Positions 16,185 through 24,864 of a stretch of 64,000 nt of DNA are shown one piece after another. How positions within the stretch are numbered: position 1 is the stretch's first letter; every line of letters starts with the position of its first letter. This stretch comes from Streptomyces cacaoi (GTDB lineage Bacteria > Actinomycetota > Actinomycetes > Streptomycetales > Streptomycetaceae). Made by a program: the position numbers and the translations under genes. The notes below the pieces were generated by a model. The model saw nothing but the letters and a program-made list of their open reading frames with translations. It was not told the origin of the DNA and did not search any database. The DNA lies in contig NZ_BJMM01000004.1 of the NCBI RefSeq assembly GCF_006539165.1, positions 310,001-374,000 on the forward strand. Direction: 5' to 3'.

Positions 16185-18227
16185 TCAGCCGGCGGACTCC
16201 CCGGACCGGCCCCGGCCACCGCCCCCGGCGTCCTCGTCCGTCCCCGGGCGCAGTTCGTCCAGCATCACGGCGCGCAGGCGGAGCGTCGCCACCAGCCGGT
16301 GGAAGGACTCCGACCAGTACTCGGCCGCGCCCGGCGAACCGCCGGACCCCTCCTCACGGACCGCCGCCAGCGGAGCGAGCCGCTCCGCGTCCGCCGGGTC
16401 GAGACACCGCTCCGCCAGGCCCGTCACCCCGCTGAAGCTCCACGGGTAACTGCCCGCGTCCCGGGCGATCTCCAGCGCGTCCACCACGGCGCGCCCCAGT
16501 TCCGACGGCCACGGCACCCCGCACACCCCCAGGATCCGGAACGCCTCCGACAGCCCGTGCGTGGAGACGAAGCGCGCCGCCCACTCCGCCCGTTCCCGCT
16601 CCGGCAGCACCGTCAGCAGCTTCGCCGGATCGCCCGGACCCTCGCTGAGCGGTGCCGTCGGCGGGCCGATCAGGGCGCGCGCCCACTGCGCGTCCCGCTG
16701 CCGCACCGCCGCCGCGCTCCACGCACCGTGCAGATCGTCCCGCCAGCCGTCGGCCACCGGCAGTGCGACGATCCCGGCCGGTGACAGTCCGCCCAGCCTC
16801 TCGGGCCACACCCCCAGCGGTGTCGCCTCCACCAACTGCGCCAGCCACCAGGCGCGTTCACCCCGCCCGGAGGGCGGCTTGGCGACCAGGCCGTCCCGCT
16901 GCATGGCCGCGTCGCACGCGTGCGGTGCCTCGACGACGAGGCCGCCGTCCCCCAGCCGGTCCCGGGCGACACAGCTTCGGGACCGCTCCGCCATCCGGGC
17001 CGCCAGCGCCGAACCGGGCAGCGTGGCGAGCAGCTCGGCGGCCGTCGCACGGACGGTGCGGCTGCGGTCGGTCAGGGCACGCTCCAGAAAATCCTCATCC
17101 TGCGCGCTCAACCCCTGGCGCAGCGCGTCCAGGAACATCAGCCGGTCCTCGGCACGCTCCGTGCGCCACGTCGACGCCAACAGCTCCCGGCCCGCCGCCG
17201 GATCGTGCCGGCGCAACGCACCCAGCAGCGCGACCCGTTCGGCGAACAGGCCCTCCTCCCACAGCTGCCGCGCGGCATCGGCGTCCGCCCCGGACGACTG
17301 CTCCGGACGGACCCCGTGGGCGCTGTCCCGCAGCGCGAACCGCCAGTCCGGGTTGAGCCGGGCGAGCCACAGCGCCCGCGGGCCGGCCAACGCCAGGGCC
17401 TGTGCCCGGAGATCCGTACGCGCCCGGGCGGCGTCCAGCAGCGCCGGCAGCTCGGCCGCGGGCGCGCGGTACCCGTGCGCGTGCGCGGCGGCGAGCCACT
17501 GCGGCAGCAGTTCACCCAGGTCGGGGTAGGGGCCGCGGCGGCCCGCCGACGTACCGGAGCCGCCGCCCGCCCGGTTGGCCAGCAGCATGCCGAGCCGACG
17601 ACAGGCCGCCTCCGGCGGCAGCGGACGGTCGTCCACCGGCGGTTGCGGCGGCCGTGTGCGGGGCGCCGCGGGCCGGGCACCCGCCCGCCGGCGCACCGTC
17701 TCGACGGCCGCCGCGTCCAGCAGCGCCGTCACACTGCCGCCCGGCGGCCGCCGCCGCTCGGCCCCGAGCAGCGCCGCAGCCACCAACTCCGGCCACACGG
17801 CCGCGCGCCCGGGCCCGTCCCCGTCCCTGCCCCCGTCCGCCGGACGTCCGGCTGCCGGTCCCGTGTGTCGTTCGGTTCGGGGAGGGCGGCCGGTGAGGCC
17901 CGGCTGTTCCTCGGTGCGGGGAGGTCGGCCGGTGGAGGGTGCGGCGTCGGACGGGGAGGTTCCGGCGGGGTCGGACCGATTCCCGGGGGAAGCAGGCCGG
18001 CTCCCGGGGGAAGCGGCGGGGGCGTGCGGTGCGGAGGTGTGCGGTGCTGAGGTGCGCCGGGGTGTCGGCGCGGTACGGGCGCGCGGCCGGTCCTGGCCGG
18101 TGCGGGCGGCATCGGTGCCGCGGAGCCCCGACGACGGCGCGGAACCGCTGCCGGGCCGGGTGCGGGAGCGGGGCGTACGGCCGGGCCGGGACGGTGTCGC
18201 GGCGGCCGTGCCGGATACGTCGGTCAT
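16185..18227 (-). CDS. DUF5691 family protein, partner of the SWIM/MoxR/VWA system
   Basis: 680 residues, no transmembrane segment or signal peptide. The first ~145 are low complexity (Pro/Arg/Thr/Ser, with TGRPPRTE repeated), so the true start could be internal; ATG 18227 has GAGGGG. The conserved body starts at WPELVAAALLGAERR, where relatives begin, and continues as Ala/Leu/Arg-rich helices resembling HEAT-like repeats (VALLGALRRHDPAAGRELL, LTDRSRTVRATAAELLATLPG). This pattern and its neighbours identify it as DUF5691. Biochemical function unknown; a scaffold or substrate-recognition role is plausible. Same strand as the SWIM gene, 486 bp downstream of it. Confidence 0.75.
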   Translation of the reverse strand: MTDVSGTAAATPSRPGRTPRSRTRPGSGSAPSSGLRGTDAARTGQDRPRARTAPTPRRTSAPHTSAPHAPAASPGSRPASPGNRSDPAGTSPSDAAPSTGRPPRTEEQPGLTGRPPRTERHTGPAAGRPADGGRDGDGPGRAAVWPELVAAALLGAERRRPPGGSVTALLDAAAVETVRRRAGARPAAPRTRPPQPPVDDRPLPPEAACRRLGMLLANRAGGGSGTSAGRRGPYPDLGELLPQWLAAAHAHGYRAPAAELPALLDAARARTDLRAQALALAGPRALWLARLNPDWRFALRDSAHGVRPEQSSGADADAARQLWEEGLFAERVALLGALRRHDPAAGRELLASTWRTERAEDRLMFLDALRQGLSAQDEDFLERALTDRSRTVRATAAELLATLPGSALAARMAERSRSCVARDRLGDGGLVVEAPHACDAAMQRDGLVAKPPSGRGERAWWLAQLVEATPLGVWPERLGGLSPAGIVALPVADGWRDDLHGAWSAAAVRQRDAQWARALIGPPTAPLSEGPGDPAKLLTVLPERERAEWAARFVSTHGLSEAFRILGVCGVPWPSELGRAVVDALEIARDAGSYPWSFSGVTGLAERCLDPADAERLAPLAAVREEGSGGSPGAAEYWSESFHRLVATLRLRAVMLDELRPGTDEDAGGGGRGRSGESAG

Positions 18228-18713
18228 GAGCTGCGTCCCCTCGTGCGAAATGCCGTGCTCTCGGTGGGGCGTCGTCCCCTGGTGGCTGTGGCGTCCCTTG
18301 GCGGGCGTGGCGCTCCTTGGTGCGCCCCTCTGGCGGTGCGGGCCCTGCCGGGACGGGGACGGGCGCCGGTGCGGGTGTCGGGTTCGGGCGGACCCGGAGC
18401 GGGCCGGGGCTCGAACAGGTCTGAGTTCCGAACGGGCGTGCGTCGCGGGCGGGTTCGTCCTCCGGCCGGGGGTCCGCCGTCCCGGCGCGGGGCGAGGCCC
18501 GGAACCCGGAAGAGGCCCGGGTCCGGGGCGGTTTCGCTCGCCCCGGGCGGGTTTCCCCTCGGAGAGGTGCGCGCTTCGGAGAGGTTGTCGTCCGGTGAGG
18601 TGTGTGGTGCGGAGAGGCCCGTGGTGTGAAGGGTTCGTCGTTCGGAGGGGCAGTCCTCCCGCAGGGGTGCGTTCGGCAGGGGCCGTCGTTCGATAGGGGT
18701 GCGTCGTGCGGTG
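18228..18713. other. Gene-free 486-bp gap inside the SWIM-DUF5691 arm
   Basis: No convincing gene. The minus frame is open across most of it but encodes Pro/Arg/Thr-rich sequence with repeated ERRTL/SERRT-like words; the DNA repeats short words such as gtgcgga and ggtgcg. It could hold a second promoter for the DUF5691 gene or be expanded low-complexity DNA. Confidence 0.4.
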
Positions 18714-20183
18714 TCACAGGGGGACGGCGGTTGTCGTGCTTCCGGTCCAGGCCGTGTGCGGGGTGAAGCCGCGGTGGCCGCATTCGCCGAAGACGGTGAG
18801 GGGGCCCTCGGCGGACAGCGCGGTGAGCTTCCACAGCGTGGCCGGAGCACACCAGGGCGCCACGGGGAGGGCGAAATCCCCGTCTGCCGAGGCGAGTTGC
18901 CACTGCGCGTCCGTCGTGCCCGTGTCGTCCCGGTCCGCCGGGGGCGGTACCGGTGCGACCTCGCGCAGCACCACGGGCCAGCCCTCCAGCCAGGGGTCCT
19001 GCGCCAGGGCCTGCCCGTAGGCGTCGAGCGCCTCCGGAATGGTGCCGCCCGGTGGCCGGAAGCCCGGCACGGGCGCCCCGTGCCGTTCGCCCAGGGCCGC
19101 CCGCAGCGGGCCGGCGCCCGGGTAATAGGCCAGCTCGGCGTCGAGCGTGGCGCCGACCGGCAGGGCCTGCTCGGGCGCGCGCCCGGCCGCACCGTAGGAG
19201 AGCAGGAGCGCGGGGCGGCCCGTGCGCTGCCCGTACAGCCATATGCGGCGTACCAGGAGCCGGCCCTCCTCGGCGTCCCGCTGTGCCAGGACGAGCCAGC
19301 CGTCGCGTATCCGTGCCGAGTCGTCCGCCAGTACGTCGGCCGCCTCGACGGTGCGGCCCACGCGGGACTCGACGGTGCGGGCCTGCGCCTCCGGCAGCGT
19401 GTCGATGCGACGGTAGGCGCGCGCCAGCAGATGCAGCAGCGCGCACTCGGCCAGCAGCCGCTCCGGCCAGCCCTCGCCCGAAGCGGGCACGGAACCCAAC
19501 TCCCGTACGCGCGCGGCGAGTCCGGGCGCCTGTGCGTCGACCATCCGGGCGGCCGTCTCCTCCCACGGTGCGTAGCCCGCCCGGTCGGCGTCGGCCAGCC
19601 CGCCGCGCAGCACGTCCGCCAGCCGCTGCTCCAACTCCTCGGCGCCGGCCGCCATCCGCTCGGCACGCTGCCGGGCCCGGCGCCGCGCGGCCTCGGCCCG
19701 TGCGCCGTCCGCTCCGCCGGGCGCCTCCCCCCGCGCGCCCGCGCCGTCCTCCGCCCTCCCCGACGCCGCGCCGCCGGCGCCCGCTTCGGCCGCCGCGCGG
19801 GCCGCCTCCGCCTTGCGAGCGGCTCTGCGGCTGCGCGACTCCAGCCAGGCGCCGGCCCACTCCGGTGGCTCCTCCGCCGTGTCCGGGACGGCCTGTGGTT
19901 CCTGCGCCCACAACAGCAGAAGGCCCAGTGCGTGCTTGCACGGGAACTTCCGGCTGGGGCAACTGCACTTGTAGCCGGGGCCCTGACCGCCGTCGAGGTC
20001 GACCACCGTCTGGTACGGCCGGCTGCCGCTGCCCTTGCACAGGCCCCAGACGGCGGAACCGTCGGTGCCCGTGGCGCTCCAGGGCCGTGCTGTCGACAGC
20101 TTGCTCCCCGCCTTGCGTGACGCCGCGTCGGGCGCCAGCGCGCTTATCTGCTCCGCTGTCCAGCGGACCGTCTGTCCACCCAT
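18714..20183 (-). CDS. SWIM zinc-finger protein
   Basis: About 489 residues from ATG 20183, which lies 7 nt after the -10 of a damage-type promoter, so the mRNA is probably leaderless. The SWIM motif C-x-C-x6-C-x-H is intact: Cys73, Cys75, Cys82, His84 (YKCSCPSRKFPCKHALGLL). It is followed by a charged Ala/Arg/Glu linker (likely coiled coil, about 120-200) and a mixed alpha/beta C-terminal half ending FGECGHRGFTPHTAWTG. SWIM fingers bind DNA or protein. E. coli YehQ is a SWIM protein encoded with a MoxR ATPase and a VWA protein, the same association as here. Head of the minus arm of the system. Confidence 0.88.
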   Translation of the reverse strand: MGGQTVRWTAEQISALAPDAASRKAGSKLSTARPWSATGTDGSAVWGLCKGSGSRPYQTVVDLDGGQGPGYKCSCPSRKFPCKHALGLLLLWAQEPQAVPDTAEEPPEWAGAWLESRSRRAARKAEAARAAAEAGAGGAASGRAEDGAGARGEAPGGADGARAEAARRRARQRAERMAAGAEELEQRLADVLRGGLADADRAGYAPWEETAARMVDAQAPGLAARVRELGSVPASGEGWPERLLAECALLHLLARAYRRIDTLPEAQARTVESRVGRTVEAADVLADDSARIRDGWLVLAQRDAEEGRLLVRRIWLYGQRTGRPALLLSYGAAGRAPEQALPVGATLDAELAYYPGAGPLRAALGERHGAPVPGFRPPGGTIPEALDAYGQALAQDPWLEGWPVVLREVAPVPPPADRDDTGTTDAQWQLASADGDFALPVAPWCAPATLWKLTALSAEGPLTVFGECGHRGFTPHTAWTGSTTTAVPL

Positions 20184-20190
20184 GCCGACG

Positions 20191-20213
20191 ACGGTAGGCA
20201 CGGGCACTGACAA
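20191..20213 (-). promoter_or_regulatory. RecA-independent (PafBC-type) DNA-damage promoter of the SWIM gene
   Basis: Minus strand: TTGTCAGTG (20213-20205), 8 nt, TACCGT (20196-20191). This is a full match to TTGTCRGTG-N8-TAnnnT, the SOS-independent DNA-damage promoter defined in mycobacteria and first noted at Streptomyces recA. The start codon follows the -10 by 7 nt. Activity and PafBC dependence are inferred. Confidence 0.75.
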
Positions 20214-20438
20214 CGCCCGCCCGCCGACGCCGCCGACGCCGACACCGCTGTCGAGGGCCGTGCGGACGGCCCCGCACACCGATGCGCCGTCACGCGACGG
20301 AGGACGTCGCGGGCGATCCCGCTCCGGACGTCGAACGGGCCGCCTCCACAGATCGTTTCGACGGGGCGCCTCGACAGGCCGTCTCCGCGAACCCTCCAAC
20401 AAGCCTCCTCCGTGAGCCGTTTCCGCAGGTGGGCGCCA

Positions 20439-20461
20439 TTGTCAGTGCCGGGGTGCACAGT
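20439..20461 (+). promoter_or_regulatory. Second TTGTCAGTG element, pointing to the MoxR arm
   Basis: Plus strand: TTGTCAGTG (20439-20447), 8 nt, CACAGT (20456-20461), which fits TAnnnT except for the first base. It would drive the MoxR-DUF5682-VWA arm with a ~290-nt leader. The exact 9-mer recurring in opposite orientation toward the other arm argues against chance. Confidence 0.55.
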
Positions 20462-20590
20462 TGGGGACAGTTCGGCGGCGTGCCGGAGCCGAGGGCTCGG
20501 TGCGTTCGCCGTGACCGTCCCCTGCCTTCCTCGGGGCCGGCTGCCCGCGCCCGGACGTGTTCCGCGCGCCCCGCACCGGACCCGCACACG

Positions 20591-20628
20591 ACCCTGCACT
20601 CGCACACCGACCCTGCACTCGCACACCG
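20591..20628 (+). repeat. 19-bp tandem repeat in the MoxR 5' leader
   Basis: Two exact copies of accctgcactcgcacaccg (20591-20609 and 20610-20628), with a partial diverged copy just upstream. They lie between the TTGTCAGTG element and the MoxR start, in the 578-bp gene-free region 20184-20761. Confidence 0.8.
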
Positions 20629-20761
20629 ATCCCGGACCCCGCACGCCCACCTCGGACCCGTACGCCGAGCCCCGGTTCCGATCGACCCGTCCCGAACGCA
20701 TCCGTCCCGCAGCAGATCTGGCCCGCACCGAGTCGGATCTGTCCCGCACAGAGGGGGAGTT

Positions 20762-21985
20762 GTGACCCAGAGCGCCGAGCGCACCGCTCTTCGCGAGACC
20801 GCCGAGACCACAGCGCACGCCGAGACCACAGCGCACGCAGAGACCCCAGCGAACGCCGAGACCACAGAGACCTCCGGGAGCACATCCCACGCCGAGGCCA
20901 CCGCCGCGGGCGCGCTGCGGCCGCACGCGGAGGACGCCTTCGCGGAGGAGCTGGCCGCGCTCGCCGCCGTCGACGACCGGCCGCGGCCCGAGCGCTGGCG
21001 GCTCTCCCCCTGGGCGGTGGCCACGTATCTGCTCGGCGGGGAGCTGCCCGACGGCCGGGTCGTCACACCGAAGTACATCGGCCCGCGCCGGATCGTCGAG
21101 GTCGCGGTCAGCACGCTCGCCACCGACCGCGCCCTGCTGCTGCTCGGCGTGCCCGGCACGGCGAAGACATGGGTGTCGGAGCATCTCGCCGCCGCCGTCA
21201 GCGGGGATTCGACGCTGCTGGTGCAGGGCACCGCGGGCACGGCCGAAGAGGCCGTCCGCTACGGCTGGAACTACGCCCAGCTGCTCGCCCAGGGCCCCAG
21301 CCGTGCGGCGCTCGTGCCCAGCCCGGTGATGCGGGCCATGGCCGAGGGGATGACGGCGCGGGTGGAGGAGCTGACCCGCATCCCGGCCGATGTGCAGGAC
21401 ACGTTGATCACCATCCTCTCCGAGAAGACGCTGCCCGTCCCGGAGCTGGGCGAGGAGGTGCAGGCCGTCCGCGGCTTCAACCTCATCGCGACGGCCAACG
21501 ACCGGGACCGCGGGGTCAACGAGCTGTCCAGCGCGCTGCGGCGCCGCTTCAACACCGTCGTGCTGCCGCTCCCCGCGACGACCGAGGACGAGGTGGACAT
21601 CGTCGCCCGCCGGGTGGACCAGCTGGGCCGGTCGCTCGAACTGCCGCCCGCGCCGGAGGGGTTCGACGAGATCCGCCGGGTCGTCACGGTCTTCCGCGAG
21701 CTGCGGGACGGCGTCACGGACGACGGACGTACGAAGGTCAAATCTCCTTCGGGCACCCTGTCGACGGCCGAGGCGATCTCCGTCGTCACCGGCGGCCTCG
21801 CACTGGCGGCGCACTTCGGGGACGGTGTGCTGCGCGCCGGCGACGTGGCGGCGGGCCTGCTGGGCGCGGTGGTCCGCGACCCGGCGTCGGACCGCGTGGT
21901 CTGGCAGGAGTATCTGGAGACGGTCGTGCGCGAGCGGGAGGGCTGGAAGGACTTCTACCGTGCCTGCCGTGAGGTGTCCGCATGA
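20762..21985 (+). CDS. MoxR-type AAA+ ATPase
   Basis: About 407 residues from GTG 20762 (GAGGGGGAG just upstream); the frame is open farther up but encodes repeats and no domain. An N-terminal tail with four 18-bp repeats (AETTAH units) precedes the core. Walker A is GVPGTAKT (129-136). The Walker B position reads ARVEELTRIP, with Glu-Glu (202-203) where most MoxR proteins have Asp-Glu. Sensor 1 (FNLIATANDRDRGV) and a candidate arginine finger (SALRRRF) are clear. MoxR ATPases act as chaperone-like remodelers with VWA partners. The stop overlaps the next gene as ATGA; E. coli YehL is the likely counterpart. Confidence 0.9.
   Translation: MTQSAERTALRETAETTAHAETTAHAETPANAETTETSGSTSHAEATAAGALRPHAEDAFAEELAALAAVDDRPRPERWRLSPWAVATYLLGGELPDGRVVTPKYIGPRRIVEVAVSTLATDRALLLLGVPGTAKTWVSEHLAAAVSGDSTLLVQGTAGTAEEAVRYGWNYAQLLAQGPSRAALVPSPVMRAMAEGMTARVEELTRIPADVQDTLITILSEKTLPVPELGEEVQAVRGFNLIATANDRDRGVNELSSALRRRFNTVVLPLPATTEDEVDIVARRVDQLGRSLELPPAPEGFDEIRRVVTVFRELRDGVTDDGRTKVKSPSGTLSTAEAISVVTGGLALAAHFGDGVLRAGDVAAGLLGAVVRDPASDRVVWQEYLETVVREREGWKDFYRACREVSA
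20801..20872 (+). repeat. 18-bp in-frame repeat (4 copies) at the MoxR N-terminus
   Basis: Two exact copies of gccgagaccacagcgcac (20801-20836) followed by two diverged copies (20837-20872). They encode AETTAH-AETTAH-AETPAN-AETTET, a tail that precedes the AAA+ core. Confidence 0.85.
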
Positions 21986-24864
21986 CGGATGCCGTCGACA
22001 CGAAGGGGCGTGCGGCCCGAGGCGCGGGGCCCGAAGGGCCGTTGCTGCTGGGGATCCGGCACCACGGGCCGGGCTCGGCCCGTGCCGTGCGGGCCGCGCT
22101 GGACGCGTACGCGCCCCGTGTGGTGCTGATCGAGGGCCCGCCGGAGGGGGACGCCGTGGTCCCGCTCGCCGCGAGCCCCGACATGGTGCCGCCGGTCGCG
22201 CTCCTCGCGCACGCCGTCAACGAACCGGGGAAGGCGGCGTTCTGGCCGCTCGCGCACTTCTCGCCGGAGTGGGTGGCGCTGCGCTGGGCGGCGGAGCACG
22301 GCGTCCCTGTCCGGTTCATCGATCTCCCGGCCGCCCATGCGCTCGCGCTGGGCGACGGGGACCCGCCCGCGGAGGCGGACGGGGAGGCAGGGGAGGGCGG
22401 CGCCCGGGACGGGGGTCCGGGCGCCGCCGCCCCCGGCGGCGGGAGGGGCGCACCGCCGGCCGCCGAGGAACTGCGGCTGGATCCGCTGGCCGCGCTCGCG
22501 GAGGCAGCCGGGTACGACGACCCGGAACGCTGGTGGGAGGACGTCGTCGAGCACCGCGGCACGTCGGCACGCGCGCCGGCGCCCGCGCCGGACGGGCCCG
22601 CCCCCGCGCGTTCCGCCCCCGCGCACCCGGGCACCCCCTCGGGCGCCGCCTCCCGCGCCACCGAACTCACCGAGCCCCGCCGAGCGTCCGAAGCCCCGGA
22701 CCCCTACGAGCCGTTCGCCGCGCTCGCCGAGGCGATGGCCGAGCTGCGGGCGGTGCACGGGGACGGCGGCCACCGCCGGGATCTCGTCCGTGAGGCGCAC
22801 ATGCGGCTGCGGCTGCGCGAGGCGTGCAAGGAGTTCGGGGACGGGCACACGGCCGTGGTCTGCGGTGCCTGGCATGTGCCGGCGCTCGCGGCGCGCTCCA
22901 CGGTCACCGCAGACCGCCGGCTGCTGAAGGGGCTGCCGAAGGTCAAGGCGGAGGTCACCTGGGTGCCGTGGACGCACCGCCGGCTGGCGCGTGCCTCCGG
23001 GTACGGCGCGGGTATCGCCTCGCCCGGCTGGTACGGGCATCTGTTCTCCGCGCCGGACCGCCCGGTGGAGCGGTGGATGACGAGGATCGCCGAACTGCTG
23101 CGCGAGCAGGACATGGTGGTGTCCTCCGCGCATGTGATCGAGGCCGTCCGGCTCGCGGGGACGCTGGCGTCGCTGCGCGGCCGCCCGCTGGCCGGGCTCG
23201 GCGAGACGCTGGACGCCGCGCGGGCCGTGCTGTGCGAGGGTTCCGGCGTACCGATGGACCTGGTGGCGGACAGGCTCGTCGTCGGTGACGTCCTCGGCCG
23301 GGTGCCCGAGGGCGCGCCCGCCGTCCCGCTCCAACGGGATCTGGAGCGCTGCCGGCGCGCGGTACGGCTCACGTTCTCCGCCGAGGTCCGGGAGCTGGAC
23401 CTGGATCTGCGCAAGGAGACGGACGCGGCCCGCAGCAGGCTGCTGCACCGGCTGCGGCTGCTCGGTGTCGACTGGGGCGAACCGGCGCGGTCGCGCAGCG
23501 CCGGCACGGGCACCTTCCGCGAGAGCTGGCGGCTGTGCTGGGAGCCGGAGTTGTCGGTGCGCGTCGCGGAGGCCGGCATCTGGGGCACGACGGTGTACGA
23601 CGCGGCGACGGCGAAGGCGCGTTCCGCCGCCGAGGAGGCGGCCACGGCGGACGGCGCGGCGCTCGCCCGGGTCACGGCGCTCGCCGAGACGTGTCTGCCG
23701 GCCGCGCTGCCGGAGGCGGTGCCCGTCGTGATGCGGGTGCTGGCGGACCGCGCGGCGCTGGAGTCGGACGTCGGCCATCTGGCGCAGGCACTGCCCGCGC
23801 TGGTGCGGACCGTCCGGTACGGGGATGTGCGGGGCACGGATCCGGTGGTGCCGGCGCGGGTGGCGGCCGGGCTGGCGGAACGCGTGTGCGTGGGGCTGCC
23901 GCCGGCCTGCGCCGTCCTGGATGCGGAGGGCGCCCGGGACATGCGCACCCATCTCGATGTCGCCCACCAGGCGGTGACGCTGCTCGCCCGCGAGTCCCCC
24001 GAGGGCGGCGAGGGAGCCGGGTCCTGGTCCGGGGCTGTGTCCGGAGCCGATCCCGGCTCCCGGTCCGGAACCGACCCCGACCCCGTCCCCGACCCCGTCC
24101 CCGACCCCGAGCCGAAGTCAGTGCCCGTGCCCGGGGGTGCGGCCCTGCTCGGACGCTGGCGGGGCATGCTGCGTTCGCTCGCGGCGCGGGACGGGATGCC
24201 GGGGCTGATCCGCGGTCGCTGTGCCCGACTCCTGCTGGACGACGGCGCGTTGGCGGACGAGGAGGCGGCCCGGCTGATGGGTCTCGCCCTGTCGCCGGGT
24301 ACGCCGCCGGCCGAGGCAGCGGCCTGGGTCGAGGGGTTCCTGTCCGGCGGCGGCATGCTGCTCGTCCACGACGAACGGCTGCTCACGCTGGTGGACCGCT
24401 GGCTGACGGCGGTGCCGGCCGAGGCGTTCACGGACGTCCTGCCGCTGCTGCGGCGCACGTTCGCGGAGTACGAGGCGGGGGTGCGCCGCACCCTGGGCGA
24501 GCTGATCCGGCGCGGACCGCTGGGCACGACGGGCGACGGGCCCGCGTCCGGCGGGGCGCTCCCCGGTTTCGGCCCGGGGCTGGACGAGGAGCGCGCCGGT
24601 GCCGCGGCGGACACGGTGCTGCGGCTGCTGGGCGCCGCGGCGGACGAGGCGGTGTCCCCGGCGGCGGCAGCCGTGGCGCCCGCAGCACCGGGGGAGCCCG
24701 CGACAGCCGCGGAGTCCGCGGCACTCGGGGAGTCCGGGTCGCCCCTGGGGTCGGCCGTGCTCAGCGGAACGGCGGCGTCCGGGGCGTGGGGAGCAGACGA
24801 GCTGACGGCGACAGCGGCGTCAGCGGTGGCGACAGCGAACGCGGTGACGAAGGGCGGTGCGTGA
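21982..24864 (+). CDS. DUF5682 family protein
   Basis: 960 residues, no signal peptide. The N-terminal ~330 residues carry the family signature: GIRHHGPGSAR (24-34), VVLIEGPPEGD with Glu51, HFSPEW, and VVCGAWHVPAL with His298. The G-x-x-H ... E-G ... G-x-x-H-v order resembles the TraB/GumN (TIKI) and EreA/ChaN-like fold; that relation is my inference. The rest is helical, with charged segments, a Pro/Asp low-complexity linker (about 675-715) and an Ala-rich C-terminal tail. The start ATG overlaps the MoxR stop (ATGA) and the end overlaps the VWA gene by 8 bp, so the three are translationally coupled. E. coli YehM is the likely relative. Confidence 0.82.
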   Translation: MTDAVDTKGRAARGAGPEGPLLLGIRHHGPGSARAVRAALDAYAPRVVLIEGPPEGDAVVPLAASPDMVPPVALLAHAVNEPGKAAFWPLAHFSPEWVALRWAAEHGVPVRFIDLPAAHALALGDGDPPAEADGEAGEGGARDGGPGAAAPGGGRGAPPAAEELRLDPLAALAEAAGYDDPERWWEDVVEHRGTSARAPAPAPDGPAPARSAPAHPGTPSGAASRATELTEPRRASEAPDPYEPFAALAEAMAELRAVHGDGGHRRDLVREAHMRLRLREACKEFGDGHTAVVCGAWHVPALAARSTVTADRRLLKGLPKVKAEVTWVPWTHRRLARASGYGAGIASPGWYGHLFSAPDRPVERWMTRIAELLREQDMVVSSAHVIEAVRLAGTLASLRGRPLAGLGETLDAARAVLCEGSGVPMDLVADRLVVGDVLGRVPEGAPAVPLQRDLERCRRAVRLTFSAEVRELDLDLRKETDAARSRLLHRLRLLGVDWGEPARSRSAGTGTFRESWRLCWEPELSVRVAEAGIWGTTVYDAATAKARSAAEEAATADGAALARVTALAETCLPAALPEAVPVVMRVLADRAALESDVGHLAQALPALVRTVRYGDVRGTDPVVPARVAAGLAERVCVGLPPACAVLDAEGARDMRTHLDVAHQAVTLLARESPEGGEGAGSWSGAVSGADPGSRSGTDPDPVPDPVPDPEPKSVPVPGGAALLGRWRGMLRSLAARDGMPGLIRGRCARLLLDDGALADEEAARLMGLALSPGTPPAEAAAWVEGFLSGGGMLLVHDERLLTLVDRWLTAVPAEAFTDVLPLLRRTFAEYEAGVRRTLGELIRRGPLGTTGDGPASGGALPGFGPGLDEERAGAAADTVLRLLGAAADEAVSPAAAAVAPAAPGEPATAAESAALGESGSPLGSAVLSGTAASGAWGADELTATAASAVATANAVTKGGA

